A program made the position numbers and the translations under genes. The notes under the pieces were generated by a model, which was not told the DNA's origin, ran no database searches, and saw only the letters and a list, made by a program, of their open reading frames with translations. 34,549 nucleotides of DNA from Azospirillum melinis (GTDB lineage: Bacteria > Pseudomonadota > Alphaproteobacteria > Azospirillales > Azospirillaceae): NCBI RefSeq assembly GCF_013340935.1, contig NZ_WHOS01000074.1, forward strand, positions 1-34,549. The letters run 5' to 3'. The first letter of the stretch is position 1, and each line of letters begins with the position of its first letter. Positions 7,816-15,284 of this stretch are shown piece after piece.

Positions 7816-9495
7816 ATGGCCCAGTTCGATCACAACGTGTGCGATCACGGCGTGTGCGACCAGAATGCACCGTCCCACGTGCCGTCTTTTCGGATCTCCG
7901 CCCTATCGGGCGCCCTGATTTCAGGTGTGGCGCGCCGCTTCAGCCGCCCGCTCCGTCATCTGGCCTTCCAATTTTCCGCCGCAGCCCTTCTCGCCACCAC
8001 CGCTCTCGCCGGAACTCCGCAGGCAGCGAACACCGCGCCGCAGCCGGTGACCGAACAGGTTTTCTCCGTCGGCTTCGCCAAGATCGCCGAGGTCTATCTG
8101 GAGCCGGTGTCCTTCAACCGCCTGGGAATGGACGGGTTGAAAGGACTGACCGCGCTCGACCCGTCGGTGACGGTGGAGCATGCCGGCAGCACCGTACGCC
8201 TGTACGTGTCGGGCGCCCTGGCGGCGGAGTACGGTGCTGCGGCCGATGGCGACGCCGCCGGCTGGGCGGTTCTGACCACCCGCATCATCGACCGCGCCCG
8301 CGTCTACTCCCCCACCCTGGCGAAAGCGACGCCGGAGCGACTGTATCAGGTGGTGTTCGACGGCGTCACCGCCGATCTGGACGGCTATTCCCGCTACACC
8401 GGTGTCCAGCGCGCCAGCAACGAACGCGCCCAGCGCGAGGGGTATGGCGGCGTCGGCCTATCGCTGGACACCACATCCAACGGTCGCGTCATCGTGCATG
8501 ACGTGATGCCGCACAGCCCGGCCGAGCGCGTCGGCATCGTCGACGGTGACCAGCTTCTCGCCATCGATGGCGACCTGACGACACGGATGAGCGCGGCGGA
8601 CATGCGCGAGCGGTTGCGCGGCCCCACCGGCACGCTGGTCACGCTGACCGTCGCCCGCGACAATGGCGCCCCCCGCCGGCTGCCGCTGCGCCGCGAGCGG
8701 GTGGTGCCGAACACCGTCACCTATTCGCTGTCCGGCGACGTCGGCATCGTCAAGCTCGACCGCTTCAACGCCACCACGGCCTCCAGCCTGCGGTCGGCGG
8801 TGACCTCCATCCGTCAGGCGGCAGGGCCGACGCTGCAAGGCATGGTTCTTGACCTGCGCGGCAATCCGGGCGGTCTGCTGGATCAGGCGGTCGCGGTCGC
8901 CGACCTGTTCATCCGCCGCGGCCGGATCATCTCCACCGAAGGACGCAACCCCGAAAGCCGCCAGCGCTTCGACGCCAACCCCGACGACCTGCTCGACGGG
9001 CTGCCGCTGGTGGTGCTGGTCGACGGTCGCTCCGCCTCGTCGGCGGAGGTGGTGGCAGCGGCGCTGCAGGACTCGGGCCGTGCGGTGGTGGTCGGTGCCT
9101 CCAGCTATGGCAAGGGCAGCGTCCAGACGGTCAACCGCCTTCCCAACGACGGCGAGCTGTTCCTGACCTGGAGCCGCATCTACACCCCGGCCGGCTATAC
9201 CCTGCATCGCCAGGGCGTCCAGCCCACCGTCTGCACCAGCCGGGCCGGCCAGACCGATCCGGAGGCTCTGCTGTCCGACCTGCGCGAGGGGCGGCTGCGC
9301 CCGGCGCAGGTGGCGAGCTGGCGGTCCAAGGCGGCCGACGACGAGCATGCTCTGAGCGCCCTGCGCGAAGCCTGCCCGTGGAAGGAGCACGAGCCGGAAC
9401 TGGACCTGAAGGTCGCCATGCGTCTGCTGGCCGAGCCGGGGCTGTACCAGCGCGCCGTCGCCACCGCCGTGGTCAACACGGTGGCGGAGCGCTGA
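7816..9495 (+). CDS. Secreted S41-family C-terminal processing peptidase (CtpA/Tsp-like)
   Basis: A 559-aa periplasmic serine protease of MEROPS family S41A, which trims or degrades exported proteins from their C-termini. A hydrophobic stretch (LAFQFSAAALLATTALAG) forms a signal peptide after an unusually long N-terminal region. A PDZ domain lies near residues 205-285 (GVGLSL...GDQLLAIDG). The catalytic pair is Ser408 in GRSASSAE and Lys433 in SSYGKGS, at the 25-residue spacing seen in Tsp. The start is uncertain. ATG 7816 has GGGAGG about 14 bases upstream. A GTG at 7927 would give a normal-length signal peptide but lacks a ribosome binding site. No M23 peptidase or deacetylase partner, common beside ctpA, is present. 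Confidence 0.87.
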   Translation: MAQFDHNVCDHGVCDQNAPSHVPSFRISALSGALISGVARRFSRPLRHLAFQFSAAALLATTALAGTPQAANTAPQPVTEQVFSVGFAKIAEVYLEPVSFNRLGMDGLKGLTALDPSVTVEHAGSTVRLYVSGALAAEYGAAADGDAAGWAVLTTRIIDRARVYSPTLAKATPERLYQVVFDGVTADLDGYSRYTGVQRASNERAQREGYGGVGLSLDTTSNGRVIVHDVMPHSPAERVGIVDGDQLLAIDGDLTTRMSAADMRERLRGPTGTLVTLTVARDNGAPRRLPLRRERVVPNTVTYSLSGDVGIVKLDRFNATTASSLRSAVTSIRQAAGPTLQGMVLDLRGNPGGLLDQAVAVADLFIRRGRIISTEGRNPESRQRFDANPDDLLDGLPLVVLVDGRSASSAEVVAAALQDSGRAVVVGASSYGKGSVQTVNRLPNDGELFLTWSRIYTPAGYTLHRQGVQPTVCTSRAGQTDPEALLSDLREGRLRPAQVASWRSKAADDEHALSALREACPWKEHEPELDLKVAMRLLAEPGLYQRAVATAVVNTVAER

Positions 9496-9560
9496 CACCT
9501 GTTTCGGGGGACGTCGCTGTGGCAATCGCCGTCGGACGCCAGATTCACCGCCCATAGGGC

Positions 9561-9588
9561 TTGACATTGCGGCGTCAGACGGTATTTT
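9561..9588 (+). promoter_or_regulatory. Sigma-70 type promoter of rpmG
   Basis: A consensus -35 TTGACA at 9561-9566, a 16-bp spacer and TATTTT at 9583-9588. The rpmG ATG follows at 9653, leaving a 5' leader of about 58 nt. Confidence 0.65.
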
Positions 9589-9652
9589 CCGCCGCTACGA
9601 CGCCGCCCCCGCCGGGCCGGCGGGGCACGGATTTTTTGTCGGGATCGAGATC

Positions 9653-9820
9653 ATGGCCAAGCAGAACACCGTCCTCATCAAGCTGGTGAGCACGGCTGAC
9701 ACCGGTTTCTTCTACGTGAAGAAGAAGAACCCGAAGAAGACCACCGAGAAGCTGTCGTTCCGCAAGTACGACCCGGTGGCGCGCAAGCACGTCGAGTTCA
9801 AGGAAGCCAAGATCAAGTAA
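9653..9820 (+). CDS. rpmG: 50S ribosomal protein L33
   Basis: A 55-aa ribosomal protein, MAKQNTVLIKLVSTADTGFF... ending FKEAKIK with a TAA stop. It matches the non-zinc (C-minus) form of L33: the CxxC pairs of the zinc form are absent, and the TGFFYVKKKNPKK core and KYDPVARKHVEFKE tail are intact. L33 binds 23S rRNA near the E site. The gene is monocistronic, with its own promoter at 9561 and a terminator at 9856. This short gene is easily missed by length filters. Confidence 0.97.
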   Translation: MAKQNTVLIKLVSTADTGFFYVKKKNPKKTTEKLSFRKYDPVARKHVEFKEAKIK

Positions 9821-9855
9821 GTCTTGTCCGACACTGAGCTGTGCTTCCAGTGAAC

Positions 9856-9887
9856 AAGGCCGCCTTCCGGGCGGCCTTTTCGTTTTT
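9856..9887 (+). terminator. Rho-independent terminator of rpmG
   Basis: A nine-base stem AAGGCCGCC (9856-9864) / GGCGGCCTT (9870-9878) closes the loop TTCCG. It is followed by the interrupted T run TTTTCGTTTTT. Confidence 0.9.
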
Positions 9888-10048
9888 GGTTCCATGCATC
9901 GCCGGTGCCTTTTAGCGGCCATTGCAGATGCGGCGTCCGGTCGCAGCCGCTATTTGCGGTGACCGTTCCACCACGGATGCATGCATTCCAAAAGTGGCGC
10001 TCCGGGTGGACACTCTCCGAAGAGATCCGGATTTCGGAGGGACCGCCC

Positions 10049-11422
10049 GTGCCCGACACACATCCCATCCTGAGCGCAGGTCCGACCGCCGTGCAATCCC
10101 TCACCCAGCGCCGGCAGTCCCTCGCCACCCGCTTCCAGAAGGCGCGTTCCCGCACCGCCGAACTGGTCGCCACCCTGTCGCCGGAAGACCAGATGGTGCA
10201 GACCGTTCCGGACGGCGCACCGGCGAAATGGCATCTCGCCCACACCAGCTGGCTGTTCGAGGTCGCGGTGCTGATTCCCTTCAGCCCCGGCTATCGGGCG
10301 GCAGACCCGGCCTTCCTCGACCTGTTCGCCGCCAACAGCGATGGCGGCGTCGCGCCCACCCGCGTTCTGTCGCGCCCGACAGCGGCCGAGATCATGCGCC
10401 ATCGCGACCAGATCAACGCCGCGGTGCTGCATCTGATCGACGGCATCGACGACGGGCTTTGGGACTCTGCCGAATCAGCGCTGATGATGGCCATCGCCCA
10501 CGAGCGGCGCCATCAGGAACGCATGCTGCTGCACATCAAGCATGCCCTGTGGAGCAACCCGCTGCGTCCGGCCTACGAGCAGGCGCCCGACCACCCGCAT
10601 CTGGGTGCCCCGCCCGATGGCTGGCTGGATCAGCCCGGCGGCCTCGTCGAGGTCGGCCGGCCGATGCCATTGCCCGGATTCGACCATGAGAGCCCGCGCC
10701 ACCGCGTCTGGCTGGAGCCCTACCGGCTGGCTGCCCGCCCGGTGACCTGCGGCGACTACCTCGCCTTCATAGAGGCGGGCGGTTACGGCGACCGCTCCCT
10801 CTGGCTGTCCGACGGCTGGGAGATCGCAAAGGCCGAAGGCTGGAGCGCCCCGCTCTACTGGCAGCGCGGCGATTCCGAGTCGGGCAGCCCCTGGCAGGTC
10901 TTCACCCTCTATGGCATGCAACCGCTCGATGCCGACGAGCCGGTCTGCCATATCAGCTGGTACGAGGCCGATGCCTATGCCCGCTGGGCCGGCAAGCGCC
11001 TGCCGCGGGAGGCAGAATGGGAAGCGGTCGCCGCCGCCTGCGACAGCATGGGCAACCTGTTGGGCACCGGCCATCGCCATCCCCGCGCCGGCACCTGCCA
11101 CGGGACCGGCCCCTGGCAGATGTGCGGCGACGTGTGGGAATGGACCGCCGACGCCTTCACGACATATCCCGGCTACCGCCACCCTCACGCCGGGGACAAG
11201 ACGGCTCTGGACGAGGCGGTCAACGGCCGGCTCGCCAGCAACCGCATGGTGCTGCGCGGCGGCAGCTGCCTCACCCCCTTCGACCATGCCGGCCCGTGGA
11301 CGCGCCATTACCTGCGCCCGGAGACCCGGCTGTCGATGAGCGGGTTCAGACTGGCGGAGGATGTGCCGGCGACAGCTGCGCGTCGCCGCCGGCGATCAGC
11401 GCCCGCGCCTGCCCCTGGCTGA
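10049..11422 (+). CDS. egtB: Ergothioneine biosynthesis protein EgtB (sulfoxide synthase)
   Basis: A 457-aa non-heme iron enzyme that joins hercynine to a thiol substrate (gamma-glutamylcysteine or cysteine) and oxidises it to a sulfoxide, the central step of ergothioneine synthesis. The N-terminal DinB_2 domain has the WHLAH motif (His62, His65) and HxxxHxE (His151, His155, Glu157), which supply the iron ligands in this family. The C-terminal formylglycine-generating-enzyme-like fold is clear: VCHISWYEADAYARW, RLPREAEWE, GDVWEWT, RGGSC and GFRLAED. I chose GTG 10049 because CGGAGG at 10035-10040 sits eight bases upstream and homology starts soon after. The usual partner egtD is not in this window. 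The last 77 bp overlap the 3' end of the opposite-strand gene. Confidence 0.92.
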   Translation: MPDTHPILSAGPTAVQSLTQRRQSLATRFQKARSRTAELVATLSPEDQMVQTVPDGAPAKWHLAHTSWLFEVAVLIPFSPGYRAADPAFLDLFAANSDGGVAPTRVLSRPTAAEIMRHRDQINAAVLHLIDGIDDGLWDSAESALMMAIAHERRHQERMLLHIKHALWSNPLRPAYEQAPDHPHLGAPPDGWLDQPGGLVEVGRPMPLPGFDHESPRHRVWLEPYRLAARPVTCGDYLAFIEAGGYGDRSLWLSDGWEIAKAEGWSAPLYWQRGDSESGSPWQVFTLYGMQPLDADEPVCHISWYEADAYARWAGKRLPREAEWEAVAAACDSMGNLLGTGHRHPRAGTCHGTGPWQMCGDVWEWTADAFTTYPGYRHPHAGDKTALDEAVNGRLASNRMVLRGGSCLTPFDHAGPWTRHYLRPETRLSMSGFRLAEDVPATAARRRRRSAPAPAPG

Positions 11423-12686
11423 CGACTCCGCGTTCCGTCAGGCGGGACAGCAGCGCGACGGCAAGCTCGGCCTGGGCCCGCGCCTCGCCCTGGGGACCGT
11501 TGCGTGGGTGGCGGGGCAAGGCGAAGGCCTCCGCCAAACGGTCGGGCGAAGCACCGGCCAGGGCAGGGTCCAGCGCTGCCGCCAACGCGCCAAGATCGAG
11601 CGTCGGCGGCAGCGCCGGTTCGGCGATGCCGGCCAGGGCTGCCGACCGCGCCAGCGCCGCAATCGCCGAGTCGATGCCGATCCCGACGGCGATGCAGTTG
11701 TGCAGCGCCTCCTGGATCGCCGGCCACACCGCGGCGAAGGGGCGTTCGCCCGCCACCATGGCGGTGCCGATGCCATGACGGGCCGCCGCCTCGGCCGGTA
11801 CCGGTTCGATGGGGTCGATCAGCAGGGCGAGCGACACGGTCGGAAAGATGCGCGACCCGACCAGCCGGACGGTGCCGACCGCGATCACCGGACCGCCGTC
11901 AGCCTCCACCCCCGCCGTCGCCACCCAAAGCGCAACGAACGGCAGGGCGGCCAACGGCTCCTCGTCGCCAAGCGGGGTGGCGGGCTGGGCCGGGCGCAGG
12001 CTGAGCGTGCGCTTGCCGCTGAGGCCGGCCGCGTGGGCCATGCCGCGGGCGGGGAAAGACAGCAGAACACCGGCGCTGAGCCCCAGATCGGCCACCCGCG
12101 CCGACAGCTCGCCGTCTTCCGTCCGGCGCAGCACGGCGGTGACAGGAGCACCGCCGCCGCGCGCCCGCTCCATGGCGCGGGCCAGATCGTCACGGAGCAG
12201 CGACTTGCCGATGTCGGCACCCTCCTCCACACCCAGCAGGCGGGCCGCGGCAGGGTTCAACTGCTCCACCCGCCCCTGCTCGTCGAGAATCAGCAAGGGA
12301 TCGTCGGACAGGGCCAGAGCCGCCCGCAAGGCCCGGTCGATGCGCCCGCTGCCCAGCGGCCCCTCACCCAACCCGCGCTCGCCGCCGCGGGCCAGATTGA
12401 CCGCCTCGGCCAAGCGCGCCAGTTCGCCGGACATCGGTTCGAGATCGACCCTGTTGCGGGCGCCCGACAACCTGTCGGACAGGCGGTCGAGGTCGCGGAA
12501 ATGGCGCGACAGTCGCGAGAAGACGAACCACACCGACAAAAGTCCGAGCCCGCAGATCGCCAGACCGCGGGTGAAGGCGGTTCGGTCGTCCGCCGCCAGC
12601 TGCGTGATCTCCACGCCCAGAAACACCAGCGCGGCCGCCGTCACGGCCAGTCCCAGCATCACCACGCGCCAAACGCCGCCCTTCAT
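11346..12686 (-). CDS. Membrane PAS protein with a degenerate DnaQ-like exonuclease domain
   Basis: A 446-aa protein with two N-terminal membrane helices (residues ~8-26 and 42-57). A HAMP-like linker (RHFRDLDRLSDRLSG) and a PAS-like domain (~118-175; DDPLLILDEQGRVEQLNPAAARLLG) follow. Residues ~248-416 follow the order of a DEDDh exonuclease: strand with T-x-G, I-x-x-V-G-x-V-R, DPI.PVP.EAAARHGI, then GIGID, then RH...AELAVALLSRLTERGV. The catalytic D-x-E is replaced by Trp254/Ala256 and the exo II His-Asn by Val334-Gly335. Asp339 and His393 remain, and Glu401 stands where the last Asp is expected. The domain is therefore probably inactive and may bind nucleic acid, nucleotide or protein. The fold assignment is by pattern and not searched. 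Its 3' end overlaps egtB by 77 bp. Confidence 0.6.
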   Translation of the reverse strand: MKGGVWRVVMLGLAVTAAALVFLGVEITQLAADDRTAFTRGLAICGLGLLSVWFVFSRLSRHFRDLDRLSDRLSGARNRVDLEPMSGELARLAEAVNLARGGERGLGEGPLGSGRIDRALRAALALSDDPLLILDEQGRVEQLNPAAARLLGVEEGADIGKSLLRDDLARAMERARGGGAPVTAVLRRTEDGELSARVADLGLSAGVLLSFPARGMAHAAGLSGKRTLSLRPAQPATPLGDEEPLAALPFVALWVATAGVEADGGPVIAVGTVRLVGSRIFPTVSLALLIDPIEPVPAEAAARHGIGTAMVAGERPFAAVWPAIQEALHNCIAVGIGIDSAIAALARSAALAGIAEPALPPTLDLGALAAALDPALAGASPDRLAEAFALPRHPRNGPQGEARAQAELAVALLSRLTERGVVSQGQARALIAGGDAQLSPAHPPPV

Positions 12687-12756
12687 CGGGCCGTCTCCTC
12701 ATCATTGCCCCCGGAGTCTAGCGGGCAGAGGGGAAACGGAGAAGCCGCACGCGTGT

Positions 12757-12948
12757 TCAGTGCATCGGGACGATGGTCCAGGTGCCTTCCACCTCGACCA
12801 TCAGGCCGGCCAGCGCACCGCGCACCTCGCCCGACAGGCCGACCAGCAGAAGCGCCACCGCCGCGACAGCCAGCGCATTGTCCAGGAGCGACCGGGTCGG
12901 CCAGCGTCCGGTGGAACGGTCACGGGCAGGAGACGGAAAGAACGGCAT
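12757..12948 (-). CDS. Small hypothetical membrane protein
   Basis: A 63-aa ORF with one hydrophobic helix (LLDNALAVAAVALLLVGLSG, residues ~21-40) and a basic N-terminus, so it is likely inserted with the N-terminus inside. GGAG lies about eight bases before the ATG at 12948. It is 70 bp upstream of the PAS/exonuclease-like gene on the same strand, so the two may form an operon. I do not recognise the family. Size, a plausible ribosome binding site and position support a real gene, but chance cannot be excluded in GC-rich DNA. Confidence 0.5.
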   Translation of the reverse strand: MPFFPSPARDRSTGRWPTRSLLDNALAVAAVALLLVGLSGEVRGALAGLMVEVEGTWTIVPMH

Positions 12949-13312
12949 CGGCGGCTCCGGTCTGGAGGGAGTGGGACTTGGTCCAGCCTACCGACGGCGA
13001 TGACGAACAAGCCCTTAACCCGGTGCCGGAGAGCACCGCTTGACTCACCTTTGACTCAGCACAGCGGCGTTTCACGAAGGTTTTTAAAGTCGAGACAGCG
13101 CTTCACGCCCCCTGCGGACGGCTCTACCCTTTGCCGCCGCATCCGCGAATTTGGGTTACCGCCTTTGCGTAAAATACATAACAACTTGCGCCACGATTTT
13201 TGCTGTCCTTCACCTGCATTTCTTGGTTTGCCTGCTTGTCGGATGATGCTAAGAGTGATGCATCCAATGAAAACACTCCTTTCCGCATAGGCAATTGCTT
13301 GGGAGGCCGGCA
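12949..13312. other. Intergenic region (364 bp) with paired TTGACTCA motifs
   Basis: A divergent intergenic region between the minus-strand 63-aa gene and the plus-strand TadG-like gene. It contains two exact TTGACTCA copies starting 11 bp apart (13040 and 13051), a relatively AT-rich stretch near 13160-13190 (AAAATACATAACAA) suited to a promoter, and an 8-bp palindrome GCAATTGC at 13291. No RNA gene or convincing ORF was seen. Confidence 0.45.
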
Positions 13313-13762
13313 ATGACTTTGGTCTATCGTCCCCTGCCCTATGGCGGGCACGAAGACCGGCGGACGGGTCGTCACCTGCTTCTGGTGGTCGCCCTGATCC
13401 TTGCCATCCCGACCGCGTTGGGTGCCGGCTGCACCGTCGATGCCCTGCGCAGCTATGCGGTGGAAGCCCGGCTGTCGCAGGCGGTCGATGCTGCCGCGCT
13501 GGCCGGCGGGCGCGTGATGTTCGACTCCCAGCGCGACGGACACATCCGCAGCTTCTTCGACAAGGCCTTTCCCAACGGCTTCCTCGGATCGAACCTGTCG
13601 CCCCTGACGATTGCCGAGGATGCCGCCGCCGGTACCCTGACGGTCAGCGCCCACGCGACCGTCAACGCCATCTTCCTGCGCCTGTTCGGCAAGAAGGAAG
13701 TGACGGTGGAGGCGCAATCCATCGTCCGCCGCGGCCAGCACGTCCGCAGCAAGCTGCAATAA
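13313..13762 (+). CDS. TadE/TadG-like protein (Flp pilus assembly type), stand-alone
   Basis: A 149-aa protein with one N-terminal membrane helix (HLLLVVALILAIPTALGAGC, residues ~21-40) after a basic segment. The region LRSYAVEARLSQAVDAAALAGGRVM follows. The pattern of a long helix with A/S-x-Q-x-A-x-D-A-A-A-L-A-G is typical of TadE/TadG-like pseudopilins and of the N-terminal part of TadG proteins. The rest is a short beta-rich periplasmic segment. TadG proteins are usually 400 aa or more, so this resembles a truncated or minimal member. GGGAGG at 13301-13306 fixes the ATG at 13313. No tad/cpa pilus genes (tadA, rcpA, flp) lie nearby. Confidence 0.65.
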   Translation: MTLVYRPLPYGGHEDRRTGRHLLLVVALILAIPTALGAGCTVDALRSYAVEARLSQAVDAAALAGGRVMFDSQRDGHIRSFFDKAFPNGFLGSNLSPLTIAEDAAAGTLTVSAHATVNAIFLRLFGKKEVTVEAQSIVRRGQHVRSKLQ

Positions 13763-13885
13763 CTCCCCCATTTTCTGAACGGGCCTCATCGCCGATTCGC
13801 GACGCTCGCATTCGCGGAATGCAGCCCGGTGATTTCGCAACTGCGGTAGAAGGGACGCACAGCGCCCCTTCCACCGGAGTCCGCG

Positions 13886-14281
13886 ATGCTCGGAACCCTG
13901 ACTCTCCTGCTGCTCTGCCAACTGGCCGGTGAACTGGCCGCCCGCCTGCTGCACCTGCCGGTTCCGGGTCCGGTGCTGGGCATGCTGCTGCTGTTCGCCG
14001 GATTGCTGCTGCGCGGCGGCGTACCGGACACGGTGCAGGACACGGCAGGCGGGCTTCTGCGCCACCTGTCGCTGCTCTTCGTGCCAGCCGGCGTCGGGGT
14101 GATGGTCCATGTCACCCGCCTGGAGACCGAGGCTTTGCCCATCGTCGTCGCCCTGTTCGGCAGCACCCTGTTCGGCATCGCGGTGACGGCGAAGCTGATG
14201 GCCTTCCTGCTGAGCCGAACCGATCCGCGGCTGGAAGAGGAGCCGACGGTAGGAGAGCAGGCCAAGGGAGACCGGGCATGA
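13886..14281 (+). CDS. CidA/LrgA family holin-like membrane protein
   Basis: A 131-aa inner-membrane protein of four hydrophobic helices. It has the family core LCQLAGELAARLLHLPVPGPVLGMLLLF and, later, LRHLSLLFVPAGVGVM. CidA/LrgA proteins act with LrgB/CidB partners; proposed roles are holin-like control of murein hydrolases and transport of small organic acids such as pyruvate. GGAG lies six bases before the ATG. The stop overlaps the start of the LrgB gene by 4 bp (ATGA), so translation is coupled. No LytS/LytR or LysR-type CidR regulator is adjacent. Confidence 0.92.
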   Translation: MLGTLTLLLLCQLAGELAARLLHLPVPGPVLGMLLLFAGLLLRGGVPDTVQDTAGGLLRHLSLLFVPAGVGVMVHVTRLETEALPIVVALFGSTLFGIAVTAKLMAFLLSRTDPRLEEEPTVGEQAKGDRA

Positions 14282-15000
14282 GCGCCGATCTTCACCAGAT
14301 CTGGGTCTATCTGTCCGCCAGCCCGCTGGCCGGGCTGACGCTGACGCTGGTCGCCTATCAGATCGGCCTGTGGGTCTTCGAAAAGCTGGGACGGCGCCCG
14401 GTGTTGAATCCGGTGCTGATCGCCGTCGTCCTGATCGCCGGAACGCTCAGCCTGTCTGGCATCGACTACCGCACCTATTTCGATGGCGCGCAGTTCGTCC
14501 ATTTCCTGCTCGGCCCGGCCACGGTGGCGCTCGCCATCCCGCTCTACAACCAGTTCCAGGAGGTTCGCCGCTCGGCCGTGGCTCTGGTGGTGGCGCTGCT
14601 GGTGGGGTCCGCCGCCTCGGCACTGAGCGCCGTGGCGCTGGTCTGGGCGTTCGGCGGCAGCAAGGCGACCATCCTGTCGATGGCGCCGAAATCCGTCACC
14701 TCCCCCATCGCCATGGGCGTGTCGGAGCAGATCGGCGGCCTGCCGTCGCTGACCGCGGTGTTCGTCATCATCACCGGCATCGTCGCCGCCAGCCTCGGCA
14801 CCTGGGTGCTGAACCTCGTGCGGGTGAAGGACTGGCGCGCCCGCGGCTTCGGCATGGGCGTGGCGGCGCATGGCATCGGCACCGCCCGCGCCTTGCAGGT
14901 CAACGAGGTGGCGGGTGCCTTCGCCGGGTTGGGCATGGGATTGAACGGGCTGGCGACGGCATTGCTGCTGCCGACGCTGTACCACCTGATCTGGGGCTGA
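14278..15000 (+). CDS. lrgB: LrgB family membrane protein
   Basis: A 240-aa polytopic inner-membrane protein (about six to seven helices), the obligate partner of the CidA/LrgA protein encoded just upstream. Conserved features include GRRPVLNPVLIAV, a GPATVALAIPLYNQ loop, PKSVTSPIAMGVSEQIGGLPSLTAVFV, and the tail GMGVAAHGIGTARAL. Length and signatures match LrgB/CidB/YohK. The 4-bp overlap with the upstream stop codon indicates a two-gene operon. A leucine-operon promoter begins 75 bp after the stop. Confidence 0.94.
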   Translation: MSADLHQIWVYLSASPLAGLTLTLVAYQIGLWVFEKLGRRPVLNPVLIAVVLIAGTLSLSGIDYRTYFDGAQFVHFLLGPATVALAIPLYNQFQEVRRSAVALVVALLVGSAASALSAVALVWAFGGSKATILSMAPKSVTSPIAMGVSEQIGGLPSLTAVFVIITGIVAASLGTWVLNLVRVKDWRARGFGMGVAAHGIGTARALQVNEVAGAFAGLGMGLNGLATALLLPTLYHLIWG

Positions 15001-15075
15001 AGCGTGAGGATGGGAAGGATGGAAGGGGTGGCGATGGTTGGCGCACCCCGCAGTCCGTTTTTCGCCAATCCGGGC

Positions 15076-15104
15076 TTGACAGCCATGCCGCACCTGCGCA
15101 CAGT
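15076..15104 (+). promoter_or_regulatory. Promoter of the leuA leader transcript
   Basis: A consensus TTGACA at 15076-15081, then 17 bp, then a weak -10 (CACAGT, 15099-15104). The implied start of transcription is near 15111-15112, which is the ATG of the leader peptide itself. A start further upstream cannot be excluded from sequence alone. Confidence 0.5.
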
Positions 15105-15111
15105 GCGCCCC

Positions 15112-15168
15112 ATGAACACCATCGACCTGCAGAACGCCCTTCTTCGACTTCTCGGCCCGGCGCTTTAA
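15112..15168 (+). CDS. Leucine-rich leader peptide of the leuA attenuator
   Basis: An 18-codon ORF, MNTIDLQNALLRLLGPAL plus TAA, with six leucine codons. Four of them fall in a five-codon cluster (CTT CTT CGA CTT CTC), exactly what ribosome-mediated leucine attenuation needs. It starts 312 bp before leuA. No Shine-Dalgarno sequence precedes the ATG, and the promoter position suggests a leaderless message. The stop codon lies in the loop of a hairpin (15156-15177). Leader-peptide control of amino acid genes is established in alphaproteobacteria; this specific leader is inferred here. Confidence 0.75.
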   Translation: MNTIDLQNALLRLLGPAL

Positions 15169-15284
15169 GCGTCCGGGTTTGTCGCGTTCGCACACCATTT
15201 CCATCGGTCGAAGTGTCTGTTCCATGAGCGATGTTTTCAAAGGCGCCGGTATCGGCGTCGCCCGGCCGGGGCCGGGACTGCGAC
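15156..15284 (+). promoter_or_regulatory. Leucine attenuator hairpins
   Basis: Hairpin A pairs CCCGGCGCT (15156-15164) with AGCG-T-CCGGG (15168-15177) and contains the leader stop codon; it suits the pause (1:2) hairpin. Hairpin B pairs CCCGGCC (15261-15267) with GGCCGGG (15270-15276), extended by GTCG/CGAC (15257-15260/15281-15284); it suits the 3:4 hairpin. The CCGGG of A can instead pair with CCCGG of B, a possible antiterminator. Hairpin B lacks a T run, so termination may be weak, Rho-assisted or at another site. Confidence 0.5.

Noticed and set aside
7572..8501. 309-codon plus-strand frame at the start of the S41 protease
   Set aside because: Out of frame with the protease and rich in Arg/Gly/Pro; no recognisable domain or start signal.
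11361..13290. Long plus-strand frames (493 and 560 codons) opposite the PAS/exonuclease-like gene
   Set aside because: Composition is Arg/Pro/Ser noise, while the minus strand gives two membrane helices, a PAS domain and exonuclease-like order.
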